From an uncultured Odoribacter sp. (lineage in GTDB: Bacteria > Bacteroidota > Bacteroidia > Bacteroidales > Marinifilaceae): a DNA stretch of 64,000 nt. The stretch covers positions 1-64,000 of the forward strand of contig CAJTSF010000010.1 of the NCBI GenBank assembly GCA_910578985.1, written 5' to 3'. Positions 35,601-42,782 of this stretch are shown here, in pieces (position 1 is the first letter of the stretch; each line of letters begins with the position of its first letter). A program made the translations under genes and the position numbers. The notes beneath the pieces are model-generated. The model ran no database searches and was not told the origin of the DNA. It worked only from the letters and a program-made list of their open reading frames with translations.

Positions 35601-37689
35601 AAGTATTATTGAATCGTTCCGGTGTTGTATGCGCGTATTTGATAATTGAATCGGTAGCAAATGTCTCGCTGTCACCAAATCCGTATATTTGAAAACGCTC
35701 CGGCAACTCCCCTTTAAAATGGTATTTGTATTCACGTCCCACACATAACGTATCGTTATTCGGGATACTGTCTATCCAAAGCTGGACATTCAATGCCTTA
35801 TGAACCGAAAAGTTTACAGAAGCTTCCTCACTCCAGCCGCATCGGTTTTGTAAACGGAGTTTGATGTAGGAAGGTGCTCCGTTCAAACTATCGAATACAA
35901 AAGTTTGAAAATCAGGGAATCGTTTGTCAGAAGTTTTTTCATATTTACCCTTCCCGAATTTCCATTCAAAAGCCGTATATTCGTAATTATTGGAATCGGC
36001 TTTCAATTCCTGAGGTACAATATATTCATATATCCCGCATAAAGTCTGATTCTCTTTCGGAGCCCCATTCGCATCATATAAAATTTCCGGTTTTAAGGAA
36101 GGGACTGCACCTACCCGCAAGCGGAGAGAGTCTGTCACTTCCGCAGCACATAAAGCATTTTCTCTCTTCTTTTTCACAACGACCTGATAGGTGCCCGGAC
36201 GATAAAATACCATCTTCATGACAACCGAATCCGTTATTCGTTTATCTGCATCATCCAAAAACGATTTTTCACCTCCCATACGATAATAGCTACTGATATC
36301 TTCTTCCGGCAATTCAACAATGGATTCTTTGCCGTCTGCGCTTTTTATGATTTGTTTTACAAAAAACTCATATTTAGGCTTGCCTTCCCAATCCAAATAT
36401 CTGGCCCCATCTTTAACTACCAAAGTATCGCACCATACGCCGCCACCTTTATCAACCAAGCAAAGCGAGGACTGTCTAAACACCAAATCCTTGGTATCAT
36501 TACGATATATTTTTATCAAACGTCCTGTATCCGGATTAGCGATAATCGGTTTGTTTGTATTTTCATCAAATATGACTTTTGTGTCCAACGTATCCTTCCC
36601 ACAACGGTTTTCAGCAGTCATCCATACCCGATACACCCCTGATTCCAAAAAAGAAATGTTGACAGAATCGGATATATAACTCTTTTTCTGTGCGTCGCTT
36701 AACAAATGACTCTCACTCCAAGCAATAGGATTGCCTGCTTCATCATGTTCAAAATCTCTACGATAATATTTAATGGTGTATTTCAATTTGGGATTGGCAC
36801 AGAAATCAGGTTCGTTATTAGCATACATGTAACGCTCCCCCATATCCTTTCCAAAAGAGAGACCCGCTAAAGGTCCATTATTTGCACATCCGCTTAAATG
36901 TTCGGGAGATAAAGTATCAAAACCGAATATCCTCGCTAAATCAGGCGTAGCATATTTCTGCAAGGTACGCTCTCTTGTAATTGTCCTTGTTATTTCACGT
37001 CCGTCTCGCTCATCTTTGTAACTGCCTTTAACAGCAACCCGCAGTTCATTAATACCTGTCGGTCCGCTGAATACAATAAAAAATGTATCCCGCGAGTCTT
37101 TCTTTTTATCCACTTTCACATCGCCCCCGAAATCATCGTTGACATCCATGGCATATTCTGTGCCTGCTGGATTAAATCGGTGATCTCTCAATGTGAAATA
37201 ACACGTATCCTCCTTACCCGTAATACAATCGTCACCCTGCACATTCCCTTCCGAAACCAATGCGTCTATAATCTGAAATTCCAACCGCTGGTTGAATAAA
37301 TAACATGATAGTTTAGACGGACTTCCATCGAAAGCAAAGTGTAAAAGATATACTCCTTCATCTAAGGAAGGAAACTTCAATGTATCCGACAATTGGGAAA
37401 ATTCCAAAGGCCAACCTGTTGTTTTTATATCTGTTTTTGCACCGGTTTGTATATTGATCTGTTGACAAGTTACTTGTCCTGTAGTCGGAAGTCCTTGTGT
37501 ATTTTTCAACAATAACTTCAATTCCACATGCCTTGTTTGATTTTCACCTCCTGTGAACCCCTTGTTCACAATCCACATGGTATCTGTCGCACCTTGATAT
37601 TTGGCAACATCTAACGAATCAACATAGACATCTCCACGCGCCGGCAACAACGCACACCCCAAAACACATGCCAGCAGAACAAATTTCAT
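29677..37689 (-). CDS. giant PKD-repeat protein with type B type IX secretion C-terminal domain
   Basis: About 2670 residues: signal peptide (MKFVLLACVLGCALLPARG), a long region of Ig-like/PKD-like repeats, recognisable PKD domains in the last third (FWDFGDGS, WDFYDGASSSDK, WNLGDHSPERADS, WDMGDGTILN) and a gliding-motility-type C-terminal domain (YIPNAFAPIAG, SYEIRIFDN, EAWDGTFNGQPLPGKVYLWEVK, with the last one split here by nothing but length: 20 residues or fewer per block). Type B domains are exported by the type IX system and usually depend on a PorP/SprF partner, here the divergent neighbour. Four in-frame starts lie in 22 bases; 37689 is preferred since the promoter at 37717-37724 would start transcription around 37710. 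Probably a surface adhesin or structural protein. Confidence 0.9.
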   Translation of the reverse strand: MKFVLLACVLGCALLPARGDVYVDSLDVAKYQGATDTMWIVNKGFTGGENQTRHVELKLLLKNTQGLPTTGQVTCQQINIQTGAKTDIKTTGWPLEFSQLSDTLKFPSLDEGVYLLHFAFDGSPSKLSCYLFNQRLEFQIIDALVSEGNVQGDDCITGKEDTCYFTLRDHRFNPAGTEYAMDVNDDFGGDVKVDKKKDSRDTFFIVFSGPTGINELRVAVKGSYKDERDGREITRTITRERTLQKYATPDLARIFGFDTLSPEHLSGCANNGPLAGLSFGKDMGERYMYANNEPDFCANPKLKYTIKYYRRDFEHDEAGNPIAWSESHLLSDAQKKSYISDSVNISFLESGVYRVWMTAENRCGKDTLDTKVIFDENTNKPIIANPDTGRLIKIYRNDTKDLVFRQSSLCLVDKGGGVWCDTLVVKDGARYLDWEGKPKYEFFVKQIIKSADGKESIVELPEEDISSYYRMGGEKSFLDDADKRITDSVVMKMVFYRPGTYQVVVKKKRENALCAAEVTDSLRLRVGAVPSLKPEILYDANGAPKENQTLCGIYEYIVPQELKADSNNYEYTAFEWKFGKGKYEKTSDKRFPDFQTFVFDSLNGAPSYIKLRLQNRCGWSEEASVNFSVHKALNVQLWIDSIPNNDTLCVGREYKYHFKGELPERFQIYGFGDSETFATDSIIKYAHTTPERFNNTYIVKDANSSCEQRIEAQIDFIAPPAFTFGEIVDFCSTTQEIKTSLLLKNQPDELEHLVYKRMHWKAILPETLSLIEDEDLDEELQKDFPKFTVSGDEKTILYYWITVGGGGDYSRYQGCYDTGRIELTRRLVPTFQLKDEQLADLCAKQINTTELFGQGIAGASSWTIQVNEMSFSGNQGDPLPEYTVTKNDDSIKMKVSAVIDFDHPYLGESKCEASDAVAVDIRNPRIRILKNDTLYASDRIYRFEQIKDYVDTADIINFKWISIDSDNRGTINNPNDLFEATCDFSKNTSNSEYRFELYGESLCDNGILRDTLHVWFPLIGFTGGAVSICDNNREYPLWSDIADGKHINGYFIDESTLTYYIKDDDGKKGTIVGSGKQAAYRLPEHWEGELATGRGPITIIAEVNDENGVVLEPAKLNIYIDHAPRMSLKDDIVLSNGELILADGDALALSSIADFPNAGANIKWYHGDMELDGNEDYLPNYKRFVAYKDSIYVEIPVHPIYNKGCNFPFYDTLALWIHPQPRVVFRKSPIGVCPNNQVAVAPKEPFAGDGEPWQCQWTSQLNSTVGANASLSIDYEYVDGSDLGFDTLSLTITKQVTNYKNELKTLTAKDTVVVINYRKPEILGEDAMICSSETEIDIREMKIRTPYDNPLSFVSQAGLEPTSDPKRYHFTGEAGTTANLTVSLKEQVCPDWAVDSKVFSIRRLPELKATLSVEPVSLCDGDSFELKAEMGNGVTKYEWRTTQGGKLDNADSHSPKYLSQTGIAKDTVVLTLSPELERCTDDKREYRVPVQVGTVPHDLWKTEFSICATEKHFSIRPNQATEQELQDIFSKIEWMYNGKVFSAEFIPEFDMSLVDSRVREGDKSIVITAKAWLACNPDREAMSIDMKVNIAPVPKVTVGTMSEQLCQGQSLSMDFVTFKDASTWQWSASHGRFSNDSDENPVYYPDEYFGADPEIKVVVGNGGACSDMTEYVRIGEIWEAPKPGIQAGPACQGKEMRIWSSAEHVETYIWRCEGDEQADPVAYYTFDDLADHSIVLEVKYTNGCIRQNEERVSVHENPVAKLNVADTLVGILHPVQIESLSDNNLQLRWYIAGKLIGKENSFPYTFLDAGKYKITLEVENEHGCTHAVDTIIRVIGVLKPDFTVKLADKCDTVPQFENLTSVPDKYDPKYTWLLGTEDLAPDVDIHGEVPGGIVRYVRDWKRKLYNVGLVVETIGGKDTAWKQLEIESRLKASILQEDQGTLCSGKEYLFRNQTKGFAERYRISWGDGQDSTFAGKGYLKHVYTNESFDFKKDTVRLYAENACFKDMDSVVIVLNPRLRPWLSQVTGQDICFGEELVFANKTERLNDLAVFWDFGDGSLLEENNSPEVAHVFKKPGNYRVTMTIEDQCGEREKDTKDVHIKGDISLAFNKNVSVVCSERAVDFQVMEAIKNSFYQYEWCLNYAQASAANTWEPDAGEAKITHQWAGEKKTIVALKAKSLDGCQSIYADTIEVKKTTPAHWEFRYGREGTFLSEGEEIYGCSPLELEVKALGTKPTDMVRWDFYDGASSSDKQIMHTYRDAGNTFVKLSVTTRDGCTDSLKKEVTVKRTPQASFTNVPGNIFCVDGVVRLEVENGSTSAGDTTYSWSYLKPGAKDFAAWSDAFLPPVMEWEEMFGEIVLRLRTAWGGCGSEYCDTIISSPAPENVVAISATGVCEEAPVEFYCEALPGSRFSWNLGDHSPERADSVFVYRYDDYGQYPVTLHIENRYGCVKDTAWNFTVYPLPEADFDFVADPAVIEDLPEGVDISQLPVVNNGGFRFTNHSVVPALPFADGTLFPHWDMGDGTILNVDNPTHRFSNNGNYSVELLVKTPYGCVDSLTQVVSVEEVKGLYIPNAFAPIAGKEENPGIALFQPKGIGLLSYEIRIFDNPSGTCVWKSSVLEDGRPAEAWDGTFNGQPLPGKVYLWEVKAVFRDGSIWKDEKGNTRGMVTLVR

Positions 37690-37716
37690 TCTACGCATCA
37701 TTTTACACACGAATTA

Positions 37717-37724
37717 CAAATTTA
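37717..37724 (-). promoter_or_regulatory. -7 element of the giant PKD gene
   Basis: TAAATTTG on the minus strand fits TAnnTTTG; no clear -33 element. With transcription starting near 37710, the earliest ATG (37710) would have no leader, which argues for the start at 37689. Confidence 0.5.
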
Positions 37725-37790
37725 GTCTACAAAAAATTGTGTAAAAGTAAATGTTTTAATTGGAAACAGATAAGTTTATCCTATTTTTTT

Positions 37791-37798
37791 TACATTTG
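37791..37798 (+). promoter_or_regulatory. -7 element of porP/sprF
   Basis: TACATTTG fits TAnnTTTG; the -33 position is not canonical. Transcription would begin near 37804, 15 bases before the ATG at 37819. Confidence 0.5.
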
Positions 37799-37818
37799 CA
37801 AAAAAATTCGTGACGAAT

Positions 37819-38883
37819 ATGAGGCATAAAATAAAGGGTAGTATTCTATTCTGCTTGGTATTAATTGCATTTGTTCAACCTACATTTGCTCAAGATTATG
37901 CCTTCTCTCAATATTGGGAAAACAGGGCATATTACAATCCTGCTTTGACCGGTTTGAACGAAGGCTCACTCAACGGATTGCTTACTTATCGAAGATTGTG
38001 GCCTAAATTTCCCGGTAATTTTTCAACCATTCACTTTGCAGCAGATATGAAAACTTACAACAATTATGGGTTCGGCTTGCAAGTTTTATCCAGCGACGAA
38101 GGAGGCGGTTTTATTAAGTCCAATACTTTCGCATTATCTTATTCTTGGCGTGGATATTTCAATAAAAGACAGAATATTTACTTCCAGTTAGGAATACAAG
38201 GAAGTTTTAATGACCGCCGAATGAATTTCAATAAATATATTTATTCCGGCAATTTGCATGAAATTTATGGAAATATTTTCCCGATGACAACTCCGGAAGC
38301 CATTAATACCAAACAACATTATTGGGATTTTAGCGTTGGAGCAATGGTTTTCCTGCCTTGGGAACGATATACGAGGGAATTTATGAATAACTATATCGGC
38401 TTCACAGTAAGTCATTTTACTCGTCCAAAGGACAATTTTCTGGAATCAGATACACGAATCCCTATTAAACTTGGATTACAATGGAAAAGTTATTTCCGTA
38501 CATCTATTTACAGCCTTGACAAAAAGAGTAGCATGTATATATGTCCGGGATTATTATTTGAGAATCAAGGAAACAAATTAATGTCATCATCGTCGTTCAG
38601 TAACTTCATGGTAGGAACGGATATCCAAACGGATCCTATATTCGGAGGAGTTTGGTATGCATCCCAATTATTGAATAGTGCAAAAGATAATTACAAGGCT
38701 ATCATTTTCAAATTGGGAGTAAACTTTAAGTCTGCGAATAAAAAACTGGAATACCGATTGGGGTATTCATATGATATGTCACTTGGCAATTTAGCAAAAA
38801 CAACAGAAGGGTCACATGAAATCACAATCAATATTGCATATCGATTTAACGCAAAATACAAATACAACATTTTCTCCTTTTAA
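37819..38883 (+). CDS. PorP/SprF family type IX secretion membrane protein
   Basis: A 354-residue outer-membrane barrel with signal peptide ending TFAQ and the family hallmark QDYAFSQYWENRAYYNPALTGL (shown here in 22 residues only as its parts DYAFSQYW and NPALTG matter). GFGLQVLSSDEGG and the DFSVGAMV segment are also typical. PorP/SprF proteins are needed for secretion or surface attachment of proteins with type B C-terminal domains and are often encoded next to them, which fits the divergent giant PKD gene. The ATG at 37819 was preferred to a GTG at 37810 on leader length. The next gene overlaps its 3' end by 68 bases. Confidence 0.9.
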   Translation: MRHKIKGSILFCLVLIAFVQPTFAQDYAFSQYWENRAYYNPALTGLNEGSLNGLLTYRRLWPKFPGNFSTIHFAADMKTYNNYGFGLQVLSSDEGGGFIKSNTFALSYSWRGYFNKRQNIYFQLGIQGSFNDRRMNFNKYIYSGNLHEIYGNIFPMTTPEAINTKQHYWDFSVGAMVFLPWERYTREFMNNYIGFTVSHFTRPKDNFLESDTRIPIKLGLQWKSYFRTSIYSLDKKSSMYICPGLLFENQGNKLMSSSSFSNFMVGTDIQTDPIFGGVWYASQLLNSAKDNYKAIIFKLGVNFKSANKKLEYRLGYSYDMSLGNLAKTTEGSHEITINIAYRFNAKYKYNIFSF

Positions 38884-39607
38884 ATGTCGGCATGTAACGT
38901 ATTCTTCCTCCTTATTTGAGCAAGATACATTCGAAATATGCACATCTCATAGACCGTTGTTACCTTATACAGAACTTCCACGAAATGAATATTTGACACA
39001 AAATCTGACATTCTCAATTATTTTATTGATTATCTTAGCTTTGATACGGTTGCAGGGAAGAAATATGCTATCTAATCTATTGTCATTATTATTCAAACGC
39101 AAAAAAATAGAACTTATCTTATCGGAAGAAATTAACCACAACTTATTCTACTATATCATTCTACTGTGTTCTTCTGCATCGGTTATCACTGGCTTTCTAT
39201 CATTGCTTATTCAAGAACCGAATCTATTTTCGGTTTTCAATTGCTATATTTGGGGAATGTTGTTACTGTACCATGTACTTTTATTGGGAGTTGTTCAATT
39301 GCTCGGTTGGATTTTTAATGCCAAATACATTGTTGATGAATGCATAATTAATTTATGGGCATTTCATATTGGTACAGGAATTATTTTGTTCCCATTTTTG
39401 GTGGTACTCTTTTTTGTTCCAAATTCCGCAGCTGCACTTGTTTTCAAAATAGCTTTATTGGCAATAAGTATTTTAATCACCACAAAAATCATCCGATGGA
39501 TTCAAATATTAATTTCTAATAGGGTTTCTATTTTATATATGATTTTGTACCTTTGTGCCCTTGAAATTGTGCCATTGCTTATTTTGTATAAAATTACAAT
39601 GGAATAA
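38816..39607 (+). CDS. DUF4271 family membrane protein
   Basis: A 263-residue polytopic membrane protein of the Bacteroidota family DUF4271, with about six hydrophobic helices (SIILLIILALIRL, YYIILLCSSASVITGFL, LFFVPNSAAALVFKIALLAI, YMILYLCALEIVPLLIL). The family typically lies directly before hemD, as here. Function unknown. The chosen start lies 68 bases inside porP/sprF; no later Met precedes the first helix, so this start is likely but a shorter form with a rare start codon cannot be excluded. Low GC. Confidence 0.8.
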   Translation: MKSQSILHIDLTQNTNTTFSPFKCRHVTYSSSLFEQDTFEICTSHRPLLPYTELPRNEYLTQNLTFSIILLIILALIRLQGRNMLSNLLSLLFKRKKIELILSEEINHNLFYYIILLCSSASVITGFLSLLIQEPNLFSVFNCYIWGMLLLYHVLLLGVVQLLGWIFNAKYIVDECIINLWAFHIGTGIILFPFLVVLFFVPNSAAALVFKIALLAISILITTKIIRWIQILISNRVSILYMILYLCALEIVPLLILYKITME

Positions 39608-39630
39608 GTAACCATAAAAATAGAATCGCT

Positions 39631-40392
39631 TTGAAAATCAAGAAAATACTCGTATCTCAGCCCCAGCCGACTACAGAAAAATCACCTTATTCGGAATTGG
39701 CAGACAAGTATGGTTTGAAACTGGAATTTAGACCGTTCATCAAAGTAGAAGGTGTTACTGCAAAAGAATTCAGACAAGAAAGAATCAATATTTTAGAGCA
39801 TACCGGCATCATATTTACCAGTCGGACTGCCATTGACCACTTTTTCCGGATATGTCAGGAAATGCGTATCGTGGTTCCTGACACCATGAAATATTTTTGC
39901 ATATCGGAGGCAGCTGCTTTCTATCTGCAGAAATATATTGTTTACCGCAAAAGAAAAATCTTTTACGGAGACAAGAAAGTAGATGACATGACTAAGATTC
40001 TCCTCAAGCACAAAACGGAAAAGTTTTTGGTGCCTCTGTCCGACATTCACAAAGAAAATATTCCCGGCTTGTTGGATCAACTGAAATTGAAATACACGAA
40101 AGCGATTCTTTACAAAACCGTAGCCAGTGATTTAAGTGACATTAAAGATTTGCATGAATACGATATCGTAGCCTTTTATACGCCGTCAGGCATCAAATCA
40201 CTATTTCAAAATTATCCGGACTTCGAGCAAAAGGAACTTGCCATTGCCGCTTTCGGTCCGGCAACAGCCGTGGCAGTAGAGGAAGCCGGACTGCGTTTGG
40301 ACATCAAGGCACCGACACAGCAATGCCCGTCGATGACAATGGCATTGGAAGACTATATCAAACGCTACAATAAAGAGAATAAAGTGAAGTGA
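39631..40392 (+). CDS. hemD: uroporphyrinogen-III synthase
   Basis: A 253-residue HemD-family protein that would cyclise hydroxymethylbilane to uroporphyrinogen III for tetrapyrrole synthesis. KILVSQPQP, GIIFTSRTAIDHFF, VPLSDIHKENIPGLL, VAFYTPSGIKSLF and AAFGPATAVAVEEAGL fit the two-domain fold. The family is weakly conserved. The start is TTG, as no ATG lies near the N-terminal strand. It stands 23 bases after the DUF4271 gene and 13 before rnpA. Confidence 0.85.
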   Translation: MKIKKILVSQPQPTTEKSPYSELADKYGLKLEFRPFIKVEGVTAKEFRQERINILEHTGIIFTSRTAIDHFFRICQEMRIVVPDTMKYFCISEAAAFYLQKYIVYRKRKIFYGDKKVDDMTKILLKHKTEKFLVPLSDIHKENIPGLLDQLKLKYTKAILYKTVASDLSDIKDLHEYDIVAFYTPSGIKSLFQNYPDFEQKELAIAAFGPATAVAVEEAGLRLDIKAPTQQCPSMTMALEDYIKRYNKENKVK

Positions 40393-40405
40393 AACGCCCT
40401 CGTTC

Positions 40406-40792
40406 ATGTATACGCTGAGCAAATCGGAACGTTTATGCAGCAAAACTTTGATAGAAGAGTTGCTAAAATCAAGGCTGAGTTTTGTAAAATATCCGTTCCG
40501 CATTGTTTATAAAGCATCTTCACAGACTGGCGAGTTCCCGGCACGAATAGCGATTAGTGTCAGTAAAAAAAAATTCAAGCGTGCCGTAAAACGGAATCGG
40601 ATAAAACGCTTGACACGAGAAGCCTTCCGGTTGCACAAACAGGAATTGTACGAACAAATCCCCCCTGGCTCGACCTTTGACATATTACTGATATATCTGG
40701 ATAAGGAGTTGTGGGATTTTGAGAAAACGGAAAAATCAGTAAAAGCGGCATTGGAAAAAATAGGAACGGAATTAAATGACAATTCTAAATAA
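40406..40792 (+). CDS. rnpA: ribonuclease P protein component
   Basis: A 128-residue basic protein that assists the RNase P RNA in maturing tRNA 5' ends. The signature SVSKKKFKRAVKRNRIKRLTRE (RNR motif: KRAVKRNRIKRLTRE) is intact and LSKSERL opens the protein. yidD follows after 9 bases, a conserved pair often close to the replication origin. Confidence 0.95.
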   Translation: MYTLSKSERLCSKTLIEELLKSRLSFVKYPFRIVYKASSQTGEFPARIAISVSKKKFKRAVKRNRIKRLTREAFRLHKQELYEQIPPGSTFDILLIYLDKELWDFEKTEKSVKAALEKIGTELNDNSK

Positions 40793-40801
40793 AGGAATAA
40801 T

Positions 40802-41032
40802 ATGCAGCACTTAAAAAATATATCCGTGTATGTCCTATTACTCCCTATCCGATTTTACCAATATTGTATATCCCCGCTACTACCGCCGACTTGCCGATTT
40901 ACCCCGACCTGCTCACAGTATGCAATAGAAGCATTGAAAAAACACGGACCTATATATGGTTTATGGCTGACAACCAAACGTTTATTGAGATGCCATCCGT
41001 GGGGAGGGAGCGGATATGACCCGGTACCTTGA
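40802..41032 (+). CDS. yidD: membrane protein insertion efficiency factor
   Basis: A 76-residue YidD protein, thought to assist YidC-dependent insertion. It has the diagnostic IRFYQYCISPLLPPTCRFTP region, CSQYAIEAL and CHPWGGSGYDPVP. Conserved cysteines are present. Coupled to rnpA and to the following S41 protease. Confidence 0.95.
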   Translation: MQHLKNISVYVLLLPIRFYQYCISPLLPPTCRFTPTCSQYAIEALKKHGPIYGLWLTTKRLLRCHPWGGSGYDPVP

Positions 41033-41070
41033 TTAAGAATTTGCAAAAAATATTTACTCGTCGAATACTA

Positions 41071-42732
41071 ATGAAAGATGCTATGAAAACAAAAAGAATC
41101 CTTGCTGCTTTGATTGCCGTAATCGTCATCATATGCGGGGCCAACGTATTGAGAGATGACGACAAGAATTTTGAAATCAGTAAGCACATGAACATTTTTG
41201 CCACCTTGTTCCGAGAGGTCAATATGTTTTATGTCGATGAAATCAATCCGGGGGATATCATGACCACCGGCATTCAGGCGATGTTGAAATCTTTGGACCC
41301 ATACACCGTGTATTATCCCGAATCGGAGATGGAAGATGTGAAATTGATGACAACGGGCGAATACGCAGGGATTGGTTCCATCATCAGCAAAAAAGGCGAT
41401 GAAGTAATCATTCGAGAGCCCTATAAGAATTCTCCCGCCGACCTTGCCGGATTATTGCCGGGTGATGTGATTCTCAGCATTGACGGGCACTCCACAAAAG
41501 GCAAGGATGTGGAAAGTGTAAGCGAGATGCTGAAAGGACAGCCTGGCAAAGAGATTACACTCAAAATACAACGGAAATACGAAGATAAACCGCTTGAAAA
41601 AAGAGCGATAAGAAAAAATATCCAATTACCCAGCGTGCCTTATTACGGTTTGGTAAATGATTCTACAGGATATATTTATCTCTCCAGTTTTACGGCAAAA
41701 GCGGCAGAAGAAGTACGAAAAGCAATTACCGAATTGAAAAGCTGGGGAGTTCGGTCACTAATTCTTGACCTCCGCGGAAATTCAGGCGGTTTATTGGACC
41801 AAGCGGTGGAAATCGTAAACTATTTTGTCCCCAAAGGTTCTAAAATTGTAAACACCAAAGGCAAAGTGAAACAATGGGACAAAGAGCACAACGCGGATAA
41901 AAATCCCATTGCACCGGACATGCCTTTGGCAGTTTTGATAGATCGCGCTTCAGCTTCGGCTTCTGAAATCGTATCCGGCGCGTTGCAAGACCTCGATAGA
42001 GCCGTTCTAATCGGCGAACGGTCGTTTGGCAAAGGATTGGTGCAAACCGTGCGCGATTTGGCTTATAACACAAAATTGAAGGTCACTACGGCTAAATATT
42101 ATATTCCCAGTGGCCGCTGCATTCAAGCGCTGGACTATACGCACCGGAATCCGGACGGGAGTGTGGGCAAACTGCCGGATTCGCTGATTACAGAATATAC
42201 CACTTCAACCGGCCGCAAAGTGTATGACGGAGGAGGAATCATGCCGGATATAAAAATTGAACCGGAAGAATATGCAAAAATCACACAAGAGCTTGTTATA
42301 CAAGATATTACTTTTGACTTTGTGAATGACTATGCCCTGCGACATCCGGAAGCAGCAAAGATTGAAGAATTTCGGATTTCGGACGAAATGTATGAAGAGT
42401 TCAAAAACTACCTGAAAACAAATCATTTCAGCTATGTGACTGAATCGCAGCGTGCATTGGAAAAACTGGCTAAAATTGCCAAAACCGAACGCTATTATGA
42501 TTCTTCCAAAGAATGTATTGATAAACTGAAAAAAGATTTTTCGCACTCCATCGACCGGGATATGAACCTGTTCAAAAAAGAGATCAGTTCATTCCTCACA
42601 GAGCAATTTATCCAGCGTTATTATTATGCGGAAGGTGTACTCCGATACAAAACGCATCATGATAAAGATATCAATAAAGCCGTAGAGATTCTAGCTAATC
42701 ATCAAACATATCGCCGGATTCTCAACCGATGA
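41071..42732 (+). CDS. S41 family C-terminal processing peptidase
   Basis: A 553-residue periplasmic serine protease anchored by one N-terminal hydrophobic helix (RILAALIAVIVIICGANV). It has a PDZ domain (YAGIGSIISKKGDEVIIREP, PADLAGLLPGDVILSIDG) and the S41 core with LILDLRGNSGGLLDQAVEI, the catalytic Ser in RASASASEIVSGAL and the Lys in GERSFGKGLVQT. It trims periplasmic or outer-membrane proteins. The frame is open to a TTG at 41029 overlapping yidD; the ATG at 41071 is preferred because it sits just before the membrane anchor. The C-terminal ~150 residues are the helical extension usual in Bacteroidota. Confidence 0.92.
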   Translation: MKDAMKTKRILAALIAVIVIICGANVLRDDDKNFEISKHMNIFATLFREVNMFYVDEINPGDIMTTGIQAMLKSLDPYTVYYPESEMEDVKLMTTGEYAGIGSIISKKGDEVIIREPYKNSPADLAGLLPGDVILSIDGHSTKGKDVESVSEMLKGQPGKEITLKIQRKYEDKPLEKRAIRKNIQLPSVPYYGLVNDSTGYIYLSSFTAKAAEEVRKAITELKSWGVRSLILDLRGNSGGLLDQAVEIVNYFVPKGSKIVNTKGKVKQWDKEHNADKNPIAPDMPLAVLIDRASASASEIVSGALQDLDRAVLIGERSFGKGLVQTVRDLAYNTKLKVTTAKYYIPSGRCIQALDYTHRNPDGSVGKLPDSLITEYTTSTGRKVYDGGGIMPDIKIEPEEYAKITQELVIQDITFDFVNDYALRHPEAAKIEEFRISDEMYEEFKNYLKTNHFSYVTESQRALEKLAKIAKTERYYDSSKECIDKLKKDFSHSIDRDMNLFKKEISSFLTEQFIQRYYYAEGVLRYKTHHDKDINKAVEILANHQTYRRILNR

Positions 42733-42733
42733 A

Positions 42734-42782
42734 TATTTTCGGAATGAAGTCGGGAACACCATTAGGCTTCATTCCGAAAATA
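42734..42782. terminator. bidirectional terminator between the S41 protease and uvrC
   Basis: TATTTTCGGAATGAAG (42734-42749) and CTTCATTCCGAAAATA (42767-42782) make a perfect 16-bp stem. The right arm lies inside the last codons of uvrC (minus strand). Confidence 0.8.
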
